DNA from: Rifleibacterium sp035352635
GTDB lineage: Bacteria; Muiribacteriota; Ozemobacteria; Ozemobacterales; Ozemobacteraceae
NCBI GenBank assembly: GCA_035352635.1
Contig: DAOPYA010000006.1
Coordinates: 1-64,000 of the forward strand
Direction: 5' to 3'
Length of the DNA stretch: 64,000 nucleotides
Every line of letters starts with the position of its first letter. Position 1 is the stretch's first letter. A program made the translations under genes and the position numbers. This document shows positions 25,855 to 34,053 of this stretch, one piece after another. Under the pieces are notes generated by a model. That model saw only the letters and a program-made list of their open reading frames with translations, made no database searches and was not told the origin of the DNA.

Positions 25855-27090
25855 TCAGGCGGTCATGGCTTTGCGAACTTTATCCATGCCGTTCATGCGG
25901 TAGGTGCCTTTATAAAACTCATACTTGTGCGGCGCCAGAATGCTGACTTCAGCGGTGTTGCCCATCTGCATGACCAGGATGTTCCCCTGACTGTCGGTAC
26001 CTTTGTAGATCATCGAATGACCGTAGCGGTTGTGACCGTAATCGAGCAGAATCATGTCGCCGGGTCTGATGTCGGGCGGCGGCGGAGGTTTGACGCCCGG
26101 GTTGATCGAGGAGGTGTATTTTTGCGACCATAGCCCGCTGGTAGAGGTTCGCCCACCACTAATCGGGTAGGCAACACCGGCTTTGCCATAAGCTTCTTTT
26201 TGCAACATCTGCACAAAACCGCTGCAGTCAATGCCGCCAATTTTTTGAAACTTGTTATACGCTTCTTTTGAACGCCATTTCCAGGTGTTGATGTCAACGT
26301 AATTTTCATAATAATCGCGAGATTCAAGGCCGAGTTGGTTGCCTGAACCCTTCTTTTTCTGGTAGGTTTTGAGGTCGTCGAAACCGCCGAATTTAAAGAC
26401 GATCGGTTCATCGATGTAGGGTTGGGCGATTTCCTGTATCTTGCGGGCAAAAACAATATCTTCAAAATGTTTTTCGAGCTGCTTTAAAATGCTGGCTGCC
26501 TGGTCGTGTTTGCCAAGTTTTTCAAGGCACATTGCCTGCATGTAGAGCGACTCAGCCGGGTTGCCACTCGAGGCTGCTGCCAGTTTGTATGCCTCAGCGT
26601 AATCGCCGTTCTTATAAGCTTTATTGGCACGGTTCAGCTTCCAGTACCAGGGGAAACGCTCAAAATTAAGCAGATTCTTGCCAAGGTGTCGGTTCCAGCG
26701 TTCGAACTGTTTTGCGTTGGCAAGAGACTGCTGAGCCTGGGGCTGTGTGGCAGTCGTGGCGCCTGATACAGTCGCTTTGCTGACCAGGTCGTTGCGAACC
26801 CAGCCGGTCAGGCCATTGCCAAAATCAAGCTGATACCAACCGTTCTTTTCGCCTTTAATTACACCCGACGAGCCCATCGGCAAGGTTTTGAGCACGGAAT
26901 TGCCAATGCCAGGGCCACTGCGAACATTAACCCAGGCCTTGTTTATTTCGTAACTGTCTGCTGCGATGGTAGCCGTTACGGTCGAAGATTCGTTGCCGAC
27001 GGCAAACGGGTCGTTTTGAGCCATGATCGGGTTGCTGCCATGCAGCCCAAACATCAACAGAAAACCAAACATCAGGTAACTTCTGCGCAT
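25855..27090 (-). CDS. Secreted SH3b and NlpC/P60-like wall hydrolase
   Basis: I place the start at ATG 27090, because GGAG lies 5 nt upstream (a start at 27102 would have no good site). Order: signal peptide (about 1-24), bacterial SH3 domain (about 45-105, with W-V-N-V-R-S-G-P-G and G-W-V-R-N-D), a short TPR-like helical region (about 150-225) and an NlpC/P60-type peptidase domain. The latter has catalytic Cys in G-G-I-D-C-S-G-F-V near 285 and His in R-Y-G-H-S-M-I-Y near 355. It probably cleaves peptide stems of peptidoglycan in the periplasm. A terminator follows at 25676-25710. Confidence 0.88.
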   Translation of the reverse strand: MRRSYLMFGFLLMFGLHGSNPIMAQNDPFAVGNESSTVTATIAADSYEINKAWVNVRSGPGIGNSVLKTLPMGSSGVIKGEKNGWYQLDFGNGLTGWVRNDLVSKATVSGATTATQPQAQQSLANAKQFERWNRHLGKNLLNFERFPWYWKLNRANKAYKNGDYAEAYKLAAASSGNPAESLYMQAMCLEKLGKHDQAASILKQLEKHFEDIVFARKIQEIAQPYIDEPIVFKFGGFDDLKTYQKKKGSGNQLGLESRDYYENYVDINTWKWRSKEAYNKFQKIGGIDCSGFVQMLQKEAYGKAGVAYPISGGRTSTSGLWSQKYTSSINPGVKPPPPPDIRPGDMILLDYGHNRYGHSMIYKGTDSQGNILVMQMGNTAEVSILAPHKYEFYKGTYRMNGMDKVRKAMTA

Positions 27091-27126
27091 GCGATGCTCC
27101 ATCTTTTTAATTTATTAACATTCTAA

Positions 27127-27153
27127 TGAAAAAGCCGCTAACCGTCTACGGTT
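27127..27153 (-). terminator. Probable terminator overlapping the propeller gene stop
   Basis: On the minus strand TAACCG-TAGA-CGGTTA, starting at the stop codon, forms a short hairpin followed by GCGGCTTTTTC. The stem is only 6-7 bp, so it is a weaker terminator. Confidence 0.5.
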
Positions 27154-28069
27154 AAAAGTTATTGCCCGAACGCAACAACTTGAATCCATCTGCCGCTGAA
27201 CCAGAAAACCCGTAAAGCTTGCCGTCGCTGCATAGTTTCCAGCTGGCGGTCAGGAAAGGTGCATCGAAAATTGGCAATGCAACCGATTGCAGCACTTCGG
27301 CATGGTCGCCGAGCTTGGCAAAGTTGAGAATGCCGGGCTTGCTCCTGGTGACCACCTGCACTACCAGGCGATTAGCGTGTATCCCGGCTGTTTTTATGAA
27401 TACTATCGGTTCACCTGGTTCGTAAAGCCCGATCATTTCGGGTTCTTGAACTTCATCGGCGAGTTCGGCGGCGATAATGCCACGTGAATCGGCCTCAAGA
27501 TTATATTGCACCCCGAAAATGCGCTGGCCGGTACAGGCTGGTTCGAGCGCCACGGCCGGATGCTGAACTGTCTGGTCATTTTTGCAGATCAGCAGGCCGT
27601 TTCCCTGGTCTTCGATGAGAAAAAGCTTGTCGTTGAGAATACTCAGGCGGCCCGGGTTCTTGAAGGCTATTCTTACGTGCCGGTCAACCTTGCCATTAGC
27701 CGGGTTAATCACTGCTACCCCGTCAGGTTCGCGGGTCAAAACATACAGGCGCTGGTTGAAGCAGGCAAGATCGCCAAGTCGCCCGTAGTTGAGCATGATG
27801 TAAGACCATTCGTTCTTTTTGAAGCACTTTAACATGCTGTTGACCGAATCCGAAAACCAGGCGGCGCCATCATTGTCAATGTCAAAGCCGCCAATGCACT
27901 GATAAGGCGCAACAGGCAGCACCCCCGGTGATGGCAGCCTTATGCCGAGCTGATTCACTTCTTTGCCCCAGTTGCCTTTGCAGATCAATACGTTATCACC
28001 GGCATGCGCCGCGAAAACCTGGCATAACAGAATGAACCCCAGCAAAATATAAACGATACGTTTCTGCAT
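27152..28069 (-). CDS. Secreted beta-propeller-like protein
   Basis: The 305-residue protein starts at ATG 28069 after CCGGAG and has a signal peptide (about 1-24, ending A-A-H-A). The mature part has repeated strands such as G-G-F-D-I-D-N-D-G-A-A-W-F, R-L-Y-V-L-T-R-E and K-L-F-L-I-E-D-Q-G-N-G, like NHL/six-bladed propellers. No catalytic motif is seen. It is 50 bp upstream of the NlpC/P60-like gene on the same strand but has a hairpin between. A binding or scaffold role is inferred. Confidence 0.65.
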   Translation of the reverse strand: MQKRIVYILLGFILLCQVFAAHAGDNVLICKGNWGKEVNQLGIRLPSPGVLPVAPYQCIGGFDIDNDGAAWFSDSVNSMLKCFKKNEWSYIMLNYGRLGDLACFNQRLYVLTREPDGVAVINPANGKVDRHVRIAFKNPGRLSILNDKLFLIEDQGNGLLICKNDQTVQHPAVALEPACTGQRIFGVQYNLEADSRGIIAAELADEVQEPEMIGLYEPGEPIVFIKTAGIHANRLVVQVVTRSKPGILNFAKLGDHAEVLQSVALPIFDAPFLTASWKLCSDGKLYGFSGSAADGFKLLRSGNNF

Positions 28070-28357
28070 CTGATTTACTCCGGTCAGCTGAATAATGTAT
28101 CAAGTTTAACAGAATTCCCTACACCATGCACAGCTCTAAAAATTTTTAGGGTGAGCGCATAGTTGGACTTTGTAAAATGCAAAATAATTTTGAATGATCG
28201 CCTCTGGCAAAGCCGCCTGCATTAGCTTTAATTGCTCGCATAGCCCGGAAAGAATTCACTTAACAGCACTCTGACCAGATAACGGGGAGTTTCTCTGCAG
28301 TGCTTTCTCTGGTTGACTTGGCTGGTGACGCGGGGTAGTATAAAGTCATCTTTCATC

Positions 28358-29299
28358 ATGTTTAAATATCTCAGAGTATCGGTTACTGATCGCTGCAACT
28401 ACCGCTGCATTTATTGCATGCCCGAAGACGGCATCTGCAAACAGTCACATGACCAGGTCATGCGTTACGAAGAAATGCTGCCGGTGATTCGTGCTGCTGT
28501 CGAAACCGGTGTTGAGCAGGTTCGGGTAACCGGCGGCGAACCGCTCGTCAGGTCGGGCATCGTTGAATTTATTGGTGATCTGGCGAAAATACCCGGTCTG
28601 AATGATTTGACCCTGACCACCAATGGTGCTTTGCTCGACAAATTTGCTTTGCCTCTTAAACAAGCTGGTCTGCGCCGGGTTAACGTCAGTATTGATTCTT
28701 TGAACCCTGAGAATTTTCATAAAATTACCCGAAATGGCAATTTGAGTGATGTGTTGCGTGGCATTGATGCAGCAATAGCTGCCGGCCTGGGGCCGGTTAA
28801 GATTAATACTGTGCTGATGCCGGGCTTGAACGATCACGAAATTTTGTCTTTTGCAGATTTTGCCGCCGAAAAAGGCCTGTCGGTGCGTTTTATCGAGCGA
28901 ATGCCTTTCAATACAGATCCCGGCGGCGAACCGGTCGAATTTGTTCCAGAAGAAAGGGTTCTCAGAACAATCTCAGAAAAATACCGCCTGGTGCCCCATG
29001 ATGAGCATTCGTATGGCCCGGCCCGCAGCTTCAGTATCGAAGGCAGCAATGGCCGTATCGGGCTGATCAGTTCGCGCAGCACGCCGTTCTGCCACCTGTG
29101 CCAGCGGTTGCGTCTAACTTCTGGTGGCTATATTCTACCCTGTCTTGATTCAAATTATGGTATAAATATCAGAGGCCTCGGCCCTGATGAAATCAAGGCG
29201 GTAATCGAACGCCTTGATAGCGAAAAGTCAGGCTGGCACAAGAACCGGGCCTGTTTTGCGGCAACTTTTGATAATTCCCTGTCAAAAATCGGCGGTTAA
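28358..29299 (+). CDS. moaA: GTP 3',8-cyclase MoaA (radical SAM)
   Basis: MoaA rearranges GTP in the first step of molybdenum cofactor synthesis. From ATG 28358 the protein is 313 residues, near the usual 320-330. The radical SAM cluster motif is C-N-Y-R-C-I-Y-C (about 13-20), followed by R-V-T-G-G-E-P-L near 58-65, R-F-I-E-R-M-P near 183, and the C-terminal second cluster C-H-L-C-Q-R-L-R with a further Cys 13 residues later (Y-I-L-P-C). The ORF extends 15 codons upstream, but the motif spacing favours 28358. No other moa gene is near. It lies just upstream of the ROK kinase gene, perhaps only by chance. Confidence 0.92.
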   Translation: MFKYLRVSVTDRCNYRCIYCMPEDGICKQSHDQVMRYEEMLPVIRAAVETGVEQVRVTGGEPLVRSGIVEFIGDLAKIPGLNDLTLTTNGALLDKFALPLKQAGLRRVNVSIDSLNPENFHKITRNGNLSDVLRGIDAAIAAGLGPVKINTVLMPGLNDHEILSFADFAAEKGLSVRFIERMPFNTDPGGEPVEFVPEERVLRTISEKYRLVPHDEHSYGPARSFSIEGSNGRIGLISSRSTPFCHLCQRLRLTSGGYILPCLDSNYGINIRGLGPDEIKAVIERLDSEKSGWHKNRACFAATFDNSLSKIGG

Positions 29300-29315
29300 T
29301 TCTAAGGAGCAGTTT

Positions 29316-30272
29316 ATGGCAAATGCAAAGAACCTCTGCCTCGGAATCGATCTCGGAGGCACCAAAGTAGCGGTTGGCCTTTGCAAAGGCGAAGAGATTC
29401 TCAAAAAGGCGATTTTTCCGACTCAGGCTTCTGCGGGTTTTGATGGGGTTATTTCAGTGATACTCGGTGCCGTCGAGAAGGTAATGGAAGGGCATACCCT
29501 CAAAGAGGTGTCGGGCGCCGGTATCGGTTCAGCTGGCCAGATCGACGGTGCCAGCGGCGAAGTTATCTATTCGCCGAATCTCGGCTGGCGAAACGCACCC
29601 CTCGGCAACGCGGTGAGCAAGGCTCTTGGTTTGCCGGTCAAGGTGCTGAACGATGTGCGTGCCGCCACAGTCGCCGAACAGAAATTTGGCAACGGCAAAG
29701 GCCTTGAAAATTTTGGTAATATTTTTGTCGGCACCGGCGTCGGTTCGGGCTGGGTTATTAATGGCCAGCTGATGAACGGTGTCACTAATTCAGCGGGTGA
29801 AATCGGCCACATCTGCATGGACCCGGAAGGCCCACTCTGTGGCTGCGGTAATCGGGGCTGTCTTGAAGCCTATTGTTCAGGCACAGGCATGGAAAATTAC
29901 GTGAAAGCCGAATTGAAAAAGGGGCGCAAGAGCCTGCTCAGCGAGCTTGCTGAGCACAAACTCGAAAATGTGCGCGGCCCGCTGATCGGCAAGGCAGCAG
30001 AGCAGGGTGATGAACTGGCTCTTGAAGCAATTCATCGGGTTGGTAAATATCTAGGGTTGGCTCTGGCGAACGTTCATACTCTGCTGAACCCAGAAGTAGT
30101 GCTTCTTGGCGGCGGCATGATGGCTCTTAAAAAGTTTTTCCTGCCGCAGCTTGATAACACTCTGCGTCAGCACATTCTGCCGGTAGCCGCTAATCATAAT
30201 CGGCCCCTCATCAAAGAGGCCCGTTTTGAGAATGACGCTGTTCTGCTCGGTGGGGCGGCAGTTTTTGCATGA
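29316..30272 (+). CDS. ROK family sugar kinase (glucokinase-like)
   Basis: The start is ATG 29316 with AAGGAG 6 nt upstream. The 318-residue ROK protein has an N-terminal ATP-binding L-G-I-D-L-G-G-T-K motif, V-L-N-D-V-R-A near residue 108 with catalytic Asp, G-T-G-V-G-S-G near 137, E-I-G-H-I near 158 and the ROK zinc motif C-G-C-G-N-R-G-C-L-E-A near 171-181. It phosphorylates glucose or a similar hexose with ATP. Its stop overlaps the phosphohexomutase-like gene (ATGA), suggesting paired action on hexose phosphates. Confidence 0.92.
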   Translation: MANAKNLCLGIDLGGTKVAVGLCKGEEILKKAIFPTQASAGFDGVISVILGAVEKVMEGHTLKEVSGAGIGSAGQIDGASGEVIYSPNLGWRNAPLGNAVSKALGLPVKVLNDVRAATVAEQKFGNGKGLENFGNIFVGTGVGSGWVINGQLMNGVTNSAGEIGHICMDPEGPLCGCGNRGCLEAYCSGTGMENYVKAELKKGRKSLLSELAEHKLENVRGPLIGKAAEQGDELALEAIHRVGKYLGLALANVHTLLNPEVVLLGGGMMALKKFFLPQLDNTLRQHILPVAANHNRPLIKEARFENDAVLLGGAAVFA

Positions 30273-31225
30273 AGCCTCTTTACCCGGCAACTTTCAAGGC
30301 TGCTGATGTAGAACGCCAGCATTGGGCAGAAATACCGGCGAACATTCAGTTTTATCGGCATGTTCGCAACGTCTGTAATGGTTTTCCAAGTGTTGTGCTC
30401 GCCTGGTCGGCCAGGCCAGGCCTCGAAAGCCTTGCGGCGGGCATTGCTGAAGGCCTCATGAATAGCGGAATAAATGTTTTCATGCCGCCGCAGGCCGCAC
30501 CGATTTGTGCTTTATCACAGGCGATCGGCGCACGTAATCTTCCGATTGCCCTTTATCTCGACGCTGACGAACATGTTGCCAATCTGACGCTTGCCGCGCT
30601 TTCGAGCCACGGCGGGCCATTTGACCAGCAGGATATTCTTACGGCGCCGTTTGGGCGCAGCGGAAAGTCTGGAGTCGCCGGTGAAACCGACATTGAAAGA
30701 GCTTATGTCAATAATCTTGCCGGGCTGGCTGACCAGTTTATCGAAAACGGCACCGGTTTTTCCGAGCTGGAAATCCCTTTTAGCGCCCTTTTAGATCGTC
30801 TGCATGAAAACCCGGCACTGAAAATACTTTTTCAGCAAGACCCCGAGGGGCCGAAAGCCATCGTAGGTCATGATGGCCAGACGTTAACCATAATCGAAAA
30901 AGATGGCCGTCAGATGCAGACAACCGAAATAGCCAGCTTTATCACCAGTTACCTTGTCGAAGACAGAATGGCTGCCGGCACACTTCTCGGGCCGACCGGT
31001 CAGGTGCACGATTTTGCCAGATCTTTCGCCGGTCTCGAAACCATTGAAATCGATGATTCGCTGACTGATTTTCACCATCGCGCCAGTTTCATCGACCTGC
31101 TGATTGGGTGGTGGCACAATGGTTTGATTGCTCACCAGGGCGGCAGTTGCTTTGGCGATGCCATTTTAACCGCCGTCTACTATCTCGAATCCCGCCGCCG
31201 CCACCACCAAAAAAAAAATATGTAG
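30269..31225 (+). CDS. Degenerate phosphohexomutase-like protein
   Basis: The 318-residue protein is shorter than phosphohexomutases (about 450-550). The first domain is recognisable: V-V-L-A-W-S-A-R-P-G-L-E-S-L-A-A-G-I-A corresponds to the conserved strand/helix, but the catalytic serine loop (T-A-S-H-N-P in the family) is replaced by L-Y-L-D-A-D-E-H. The metal/sugar loop is changed to Q-D-P-E-G-P-K instead of a D-x-D-x-D-R pattern. The C-terminal domain is shortened. It is probably catalytically dead or repurposed. It is coupled to the ROK kinase by a 4-bp overlap. The fold call rests on pattern similarity and is moderately sure. Confidence 0.6.
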   Translation: MKPLYPATFKAADVERQHWAEIPANIQFYRHVRNVCNGFPSVVLAWSARPGLESLAAGIAEGLMNSGINVFMPPQAAPICALSQAIGARNLPIALYLDADEHVANLTLAALSSHGGPFDQQDILTAPFGRSGKSGVAGETDIERAYVNNLAGLADQFIENGTGFSELEIPFSALLDRLHENPALKILFQQDPEGPKAIVGHDGQTLTIIEKDGRQMQTTEIASFITSYLVEDRMAAGTLLGPTGQVHDFARSFAGLETIEIDDSLTDFHHRASFIDLLIGWWHNGLIAHQGGSCFGDAILTAVYYLESRRRHHQKKNM

Positions 31226-31278
31226 GGACCGGTTTGTAGGGACCGGTTTGTAGGGACCGGTTTAAAACCGGTCCCTAC
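31223..31278. repeat. Triple 14-bp tandem repeat closing in a palindrome
   Basis: TAGGGACCGGTTTG occurs three times in tandem (31223, 31237, and a last copy ending TTTA at 31251). The third runs straight into its reverse complement, AAACCGGTCCCTAC, giving a perfect 14-bp stem with a single central base (31250-31278). It directly follows an A-rich stretch at the end of the phosphohexomutase-like gene. Confidence 0.92.
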
Positions 31279-31404
31279 GGGTATGTAATTGCATCCGGGT
31301 ATGTAATCGTGCGCGGGTATGTAATTGCATCCGGGTATGTAATCGTGCGCGGGTATGTAATTGCATTCGGGTATGTAATTGTGTGCGGGTACGCAATCAC
31401 ACCC
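31279..31404. repeat. 18-bp tandem repeat array, seven units
   Basis: Seven 18-bp units start GGGTATGTAAT. Units alternate between endings TGCATCC and CGTGCGC for the first four, giving a 36-bp higher-order period; units 5-7 are diverged. The last unit overlaps the stop and final codons of the minus-strand methyltransferase gene. There are no spacers, so it is not a CRISPR. Read on the minus strand it gives N-Y-I-P-G-C/H-D-Y-I-P-A repeats, probably by chance. Confidence 0.92.
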
Positions 31405-32716
31405 GTTCGAAGACACACACCAGTTCAACATGATGCGTACGTGGGTATAGATCGAACCCGGCGACCTCAGTCAGGCGGTAACCGCTGTTGACGATGGCGC
31501 TCGCATCTTTTTCGCAGGCATCGAGGTCGCAGAAAACGCAGACAACCTTTTTGGGCAGCAATTTGCCGAGCAGACGTGCGATGCCGGGGGTGCCGGTGCG
31601 CGGTGGGTCGATCAGTAGAACATCAGGTTCAGGGGTGCATTTTGCCAGTTCTTTGAGCGCATCACCTTCAATGAGACTTATGCGTTCAGAGAAACCGCTG
31701 CGTATAACGTTGCGTTGCCCGGTTCTAACTGCACCAGGGTGTGATTCTATTGCCTCAACCCGGGCGCCCTTGGCAGCCAGAGCCAGAGTGAAATTGCCGG
31801 CACCGGCAAACCCTTCAACAATGCGAGTTTCGGCGGAAGGTTTGCAGAATTCAACAACCTTGCGCACCAGCACTGGGTTCTGAAAGATGTTTCCCTGCAC
31901 GAAGAACGAAGGTTCGGCATCATAAGGCCCACCATCTATTTCGGGGGCGACCAGCCCGGTAACATTGACCGGCCCGACGACTTCTTTAATTTTGCCATCG
32001 AATGTAGAGATCGACATGCCCTTGAGATTAAGACTGCGCATGACTTTCATCAGATCTTCATAGCAATGCCGTGAAGTTTGCCCCTTCATGAGCACGGCGT
32101 GCCCGGTGACCCGGTCTGAATTGTGTGCTGAAGAAGACATCAATGTCAGGCTGTCGAGCATGATCGGAACCTGATTGAGAATTTTGCGGGCGGCGACCAG
32201 GCGGCGGTTGAGTGGGGCGGTAACCAGGGCGCAGGCAGTAACCGGCACCACGTTTCCGGGCACTGGTGTCTGCCAGTTATCGGAAGCGAGAAAACCTGAT
32301 TCGCGTTCTTCAAAGCTTCGGCTCTGATGCAGCCTGACGCGTGGCAGATACCTGATCAGCTCACGGGAAGGGTGAAAGCTGTGAACGAAGGCTTCTCTGC
32401 CGCCTGGTATGCGGGCGAGACTGCGTTCAATCATAGCCTGTTTTTCTTTTTTGCGGCCTTTTTCTGAGAGTTCGAGAAGATCGCAGCCGCCGCAAGGGCC
32501 GTGAAAAAAGCAGTCGGGCTTGACGCGTTCGGGTGAAGGCTCAAAAAGGGCTGCAGATACGACTTTTAAAGCGCTGTCAAGCTGGACTTCGACCTTGTCG
32601 CCAGGCAGAAAACCGGCAAGCCTGACCCGGTTATGTTCAAGGGTAATAAAGGCCTGACCGTTGCCGGTCAGACCTTCAACAACTGCAATCACGCGTCTGA
32701 GTTTGTTTTCGTTCAC
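31397..32716 (-). CDS. rlmD: 23S rRNA (uracil-C5)-methyltransferase, RlmD/TrmA family
   Basis: The enzyme methylates uracil C5 in RNA using SAM. Order: TRAM domain (about 10-65), an Fe-S cysteine group (C-F-F-H-G-P-C-G-G-C near 70-80) as in RlmD, and a Rossmann methyltransferase with G-F-A-G-A-G-N-F near 305, D-P-P-R-T-G near 365, catalytic Cys in C-V-F-C-D-L near 386, and the family end motif D-L-Y-P-R-T-H-H-V-E. I start it at GTG 32716 just after the PFK stop; GTG 32746 overlapping that gene is an alternative. Target position (1939) is assumed from the family. The 3' end runs into the 18-bp array. Confidence 0.88.
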   Translation of the reverse strand: MNENKLRRVIAVVEGLTGNGQAFITLEHNRVRLAGFLPGDKVEVQLDSALKVVSAALFEPSPERVKPDCFFHGPCGGCDLLELSEKGRKKEKQAMIERSLARIPGGREAFVHSFHPSRELIRYLPRVRLHQSRSFEERESGFLASDNWQTPVPGNVVPVTACALVTAPLNRRLVAARKILNQVPIMLDSLTLMSSSAHNSDRVTGHAVLMKGQTSRHCYEDLMKVMRSLNLKGMSISTFDGKIKEVVGPVNVTGLVAPEIDGGPYDAEPSFFVQGNIFQNPVLVRKVVEFCKPSAETRIVEGFAGAGNFTLALAAKGARVEAIESHPGAVRTGQRNVIRSGFSERISLIEGDALKELAKCTPEPDVLLIDPPRTGTPGIARLLGKLLPKKVVCVFCDLDACEKDASAIVNSGYRLTEVAGFDLYPRTHHVELVCVFERV

Positions 32717-32721
32717 TCTTG

Positions 32722-33930
32722 TTACTTCTTGATGACTTTTGGGCACTGCAAGCGTTCATAACTGGGCATGCTGCCGAGTAGCGGGCGTGCATAGTTGAGA
32801 AAGTCAGTGGTAACGCCGTTGCCGGCTTCGTTGATGAAAGTGCGTGGCATTGGCTTCGTTTCGCGGGCGACACTGGCGAGCGGGGTCAGGAAATAATCGA
32901 CCGAATAATCGCCAGTTCTGCGAATGGCAACTGAGCCATCGACGTTGTTCCAGACGGCAAACTGGGCGGCTTTTTCGCCGACTTCACGGGCTTCGGCCTG
33001 GTCAACTTCTGAAACGATGCCGAGAAAGCTTCTCTGCAGGTAACCAAAAGTATCAGAGCGAACCCGCTTGATTTTGAGGCGGTCCTTGATGACTTTGCCG
33101 AGGGCATCGCCGAGGGCGCCGGTACCCGAAAGCTGCACGTTGCCGTGCGCATCTTTTTCAGAATCGCCGATCAGCGAAGAGATAATCGGCTGGCCATCGG
33201 GGCCGACAATGCCTTCAGACACGGCAATGACACAGCGGCCGAAGCGCCGGTAAGCATCATCGACATCTTTCAGAAAAGTTTCAGTTTCGAAGGGTCTTTC
33301 TGGCATATAAATGAGGTGTGGGCCGTCGTCTTCATATTTCTGGGCGAAAGCCGAGGCTGCAGTCAAAAAACCAGCGTTGCGGCCCATAACGACGCCAATG
33401 TAGACGCCGGGCAGTGCGCGGTTATCAAGGTTAACGCCGGCGAAGGCTGAAGCAACGAACTTGGCCGCCGAACCATAGCCAGGGCAGTGGTCGGTGACCC
33501 GAAGATCGTTATCAATGGTTTTTGGGATATGAATGCAGCGCAGTTCATAGCCAGCGGCCGCGGCATTATCATTCACGATGCGCACCGCATCAGCCGAATC
33601 GTTACCGCCGTTGTAGAAGAAATATCTGACATTGTGCTTCATACAGACTTTAAAAATCTTTTCACAATAATCAGCATCTGGTTTATCACGGGTCGAAAGC
33701 AGTGCCGAACTGGGTGTACAGGCAACTCTTTCGAGATTGTGGGTAGTTGCCTGGGTCAGATCGATGAAATCTTCTTCGATAATGCCTCTGACGCCATGTA
33801 GAGCGCCATAAACACGGTCAACTTCAGGAAACTTTCTTGATTCAAGAACCGCACCTACCAGACTCTGGTTGATAACAGCAGTCGGGCCGCCGCCCTGAGC
33901 GATAAGAACGTTACCTACGAGTTTTGCCAT
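32722..33930 (-). CDS. 6-phosphofructokinase, pyrophosphate type
   Basis: The 402-residue enzyme phosphorylates fructose 6-phosphate (or the reverse). It shows A-Q-G-G-G-P-T-A-V-I near residue 11, Y-N-G-G-N-D-S-A-D near 107-115, and P-K-T-I-D-N-D-L near 138. The Asp after G-G-N, and Lys rather than Gly before T-I-D-N-D, are the features that mark the PPi-dependent type, so pyrophosphate is the likely donor. The length also fits that group. The next gene, the rRNA methyltransferase, begins within a few bases of its stop. A GAGGAG-like site precedes the start at rather long spacing. Confidence 0.9.
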   Translation of the reverse strand: MAKLVGNVLIAQGGGPTAVINQSLVGAVLESRKFPEVDRVYGALHGVRGIIEEDFIDLTQATTHNLERVACTPSSALLSTRDKPDADYCEKIFKVCMKHNVRYFFYNGGNDSADAVRIVNDNAAAAGYELRCIHIPKTIDNDLRVTDHCPGYGSAAKFVASAFAGVNLDNRALPGVYIGVVMGRNAGFLTAASAFAQKYEDDGPHLIYMPERPFETETFLKDVDDAYRRFGRCVIAVSEGIVGPDGQPIISSLIGDSEKDAHGNVQLSGTGALGDALGKVIKDRLKIKRVRSDTFGYLQRSFLGIVSEVDQAEAREVGEKAAQFAVWNNVDGSVAIRRTGDYSVDYFLTPLASVARETKPMPRTFINEAGNGVTTDFLNYARPLLGSMPSYERLQCPKVIKK

Positions 33931-34053
33931 GTTATAGTGTCTCCTCTGTTTGTAATGAATTGCACCGCGCCATTATGCCCCGAAAGGCCGCAGCAGGTCA
34001 AGAAGAAGTTTTTTTCCGAAGGGGCATTGACAAAGAATCTGAGGCACCATAGA

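Noticed and set aside
28070..28357. Molybdenum cofactor riboswitch before moaA
   Set aside because: The leader has only short, weak hairpins and none of the conserved blocks I know for that class.
31279..31404. CRISPR array
   Set aside because: The 18-bp units are directly adjacent, with no unique spacers and no cas genes in the window.
31180..31431. Repeat-peptide gene (N-Y-I-P units) on the minus strand
   Set aside because: It has no ribosome-binding site, overlaps two real genes and arises from an 18-bp array that is divisible by three.
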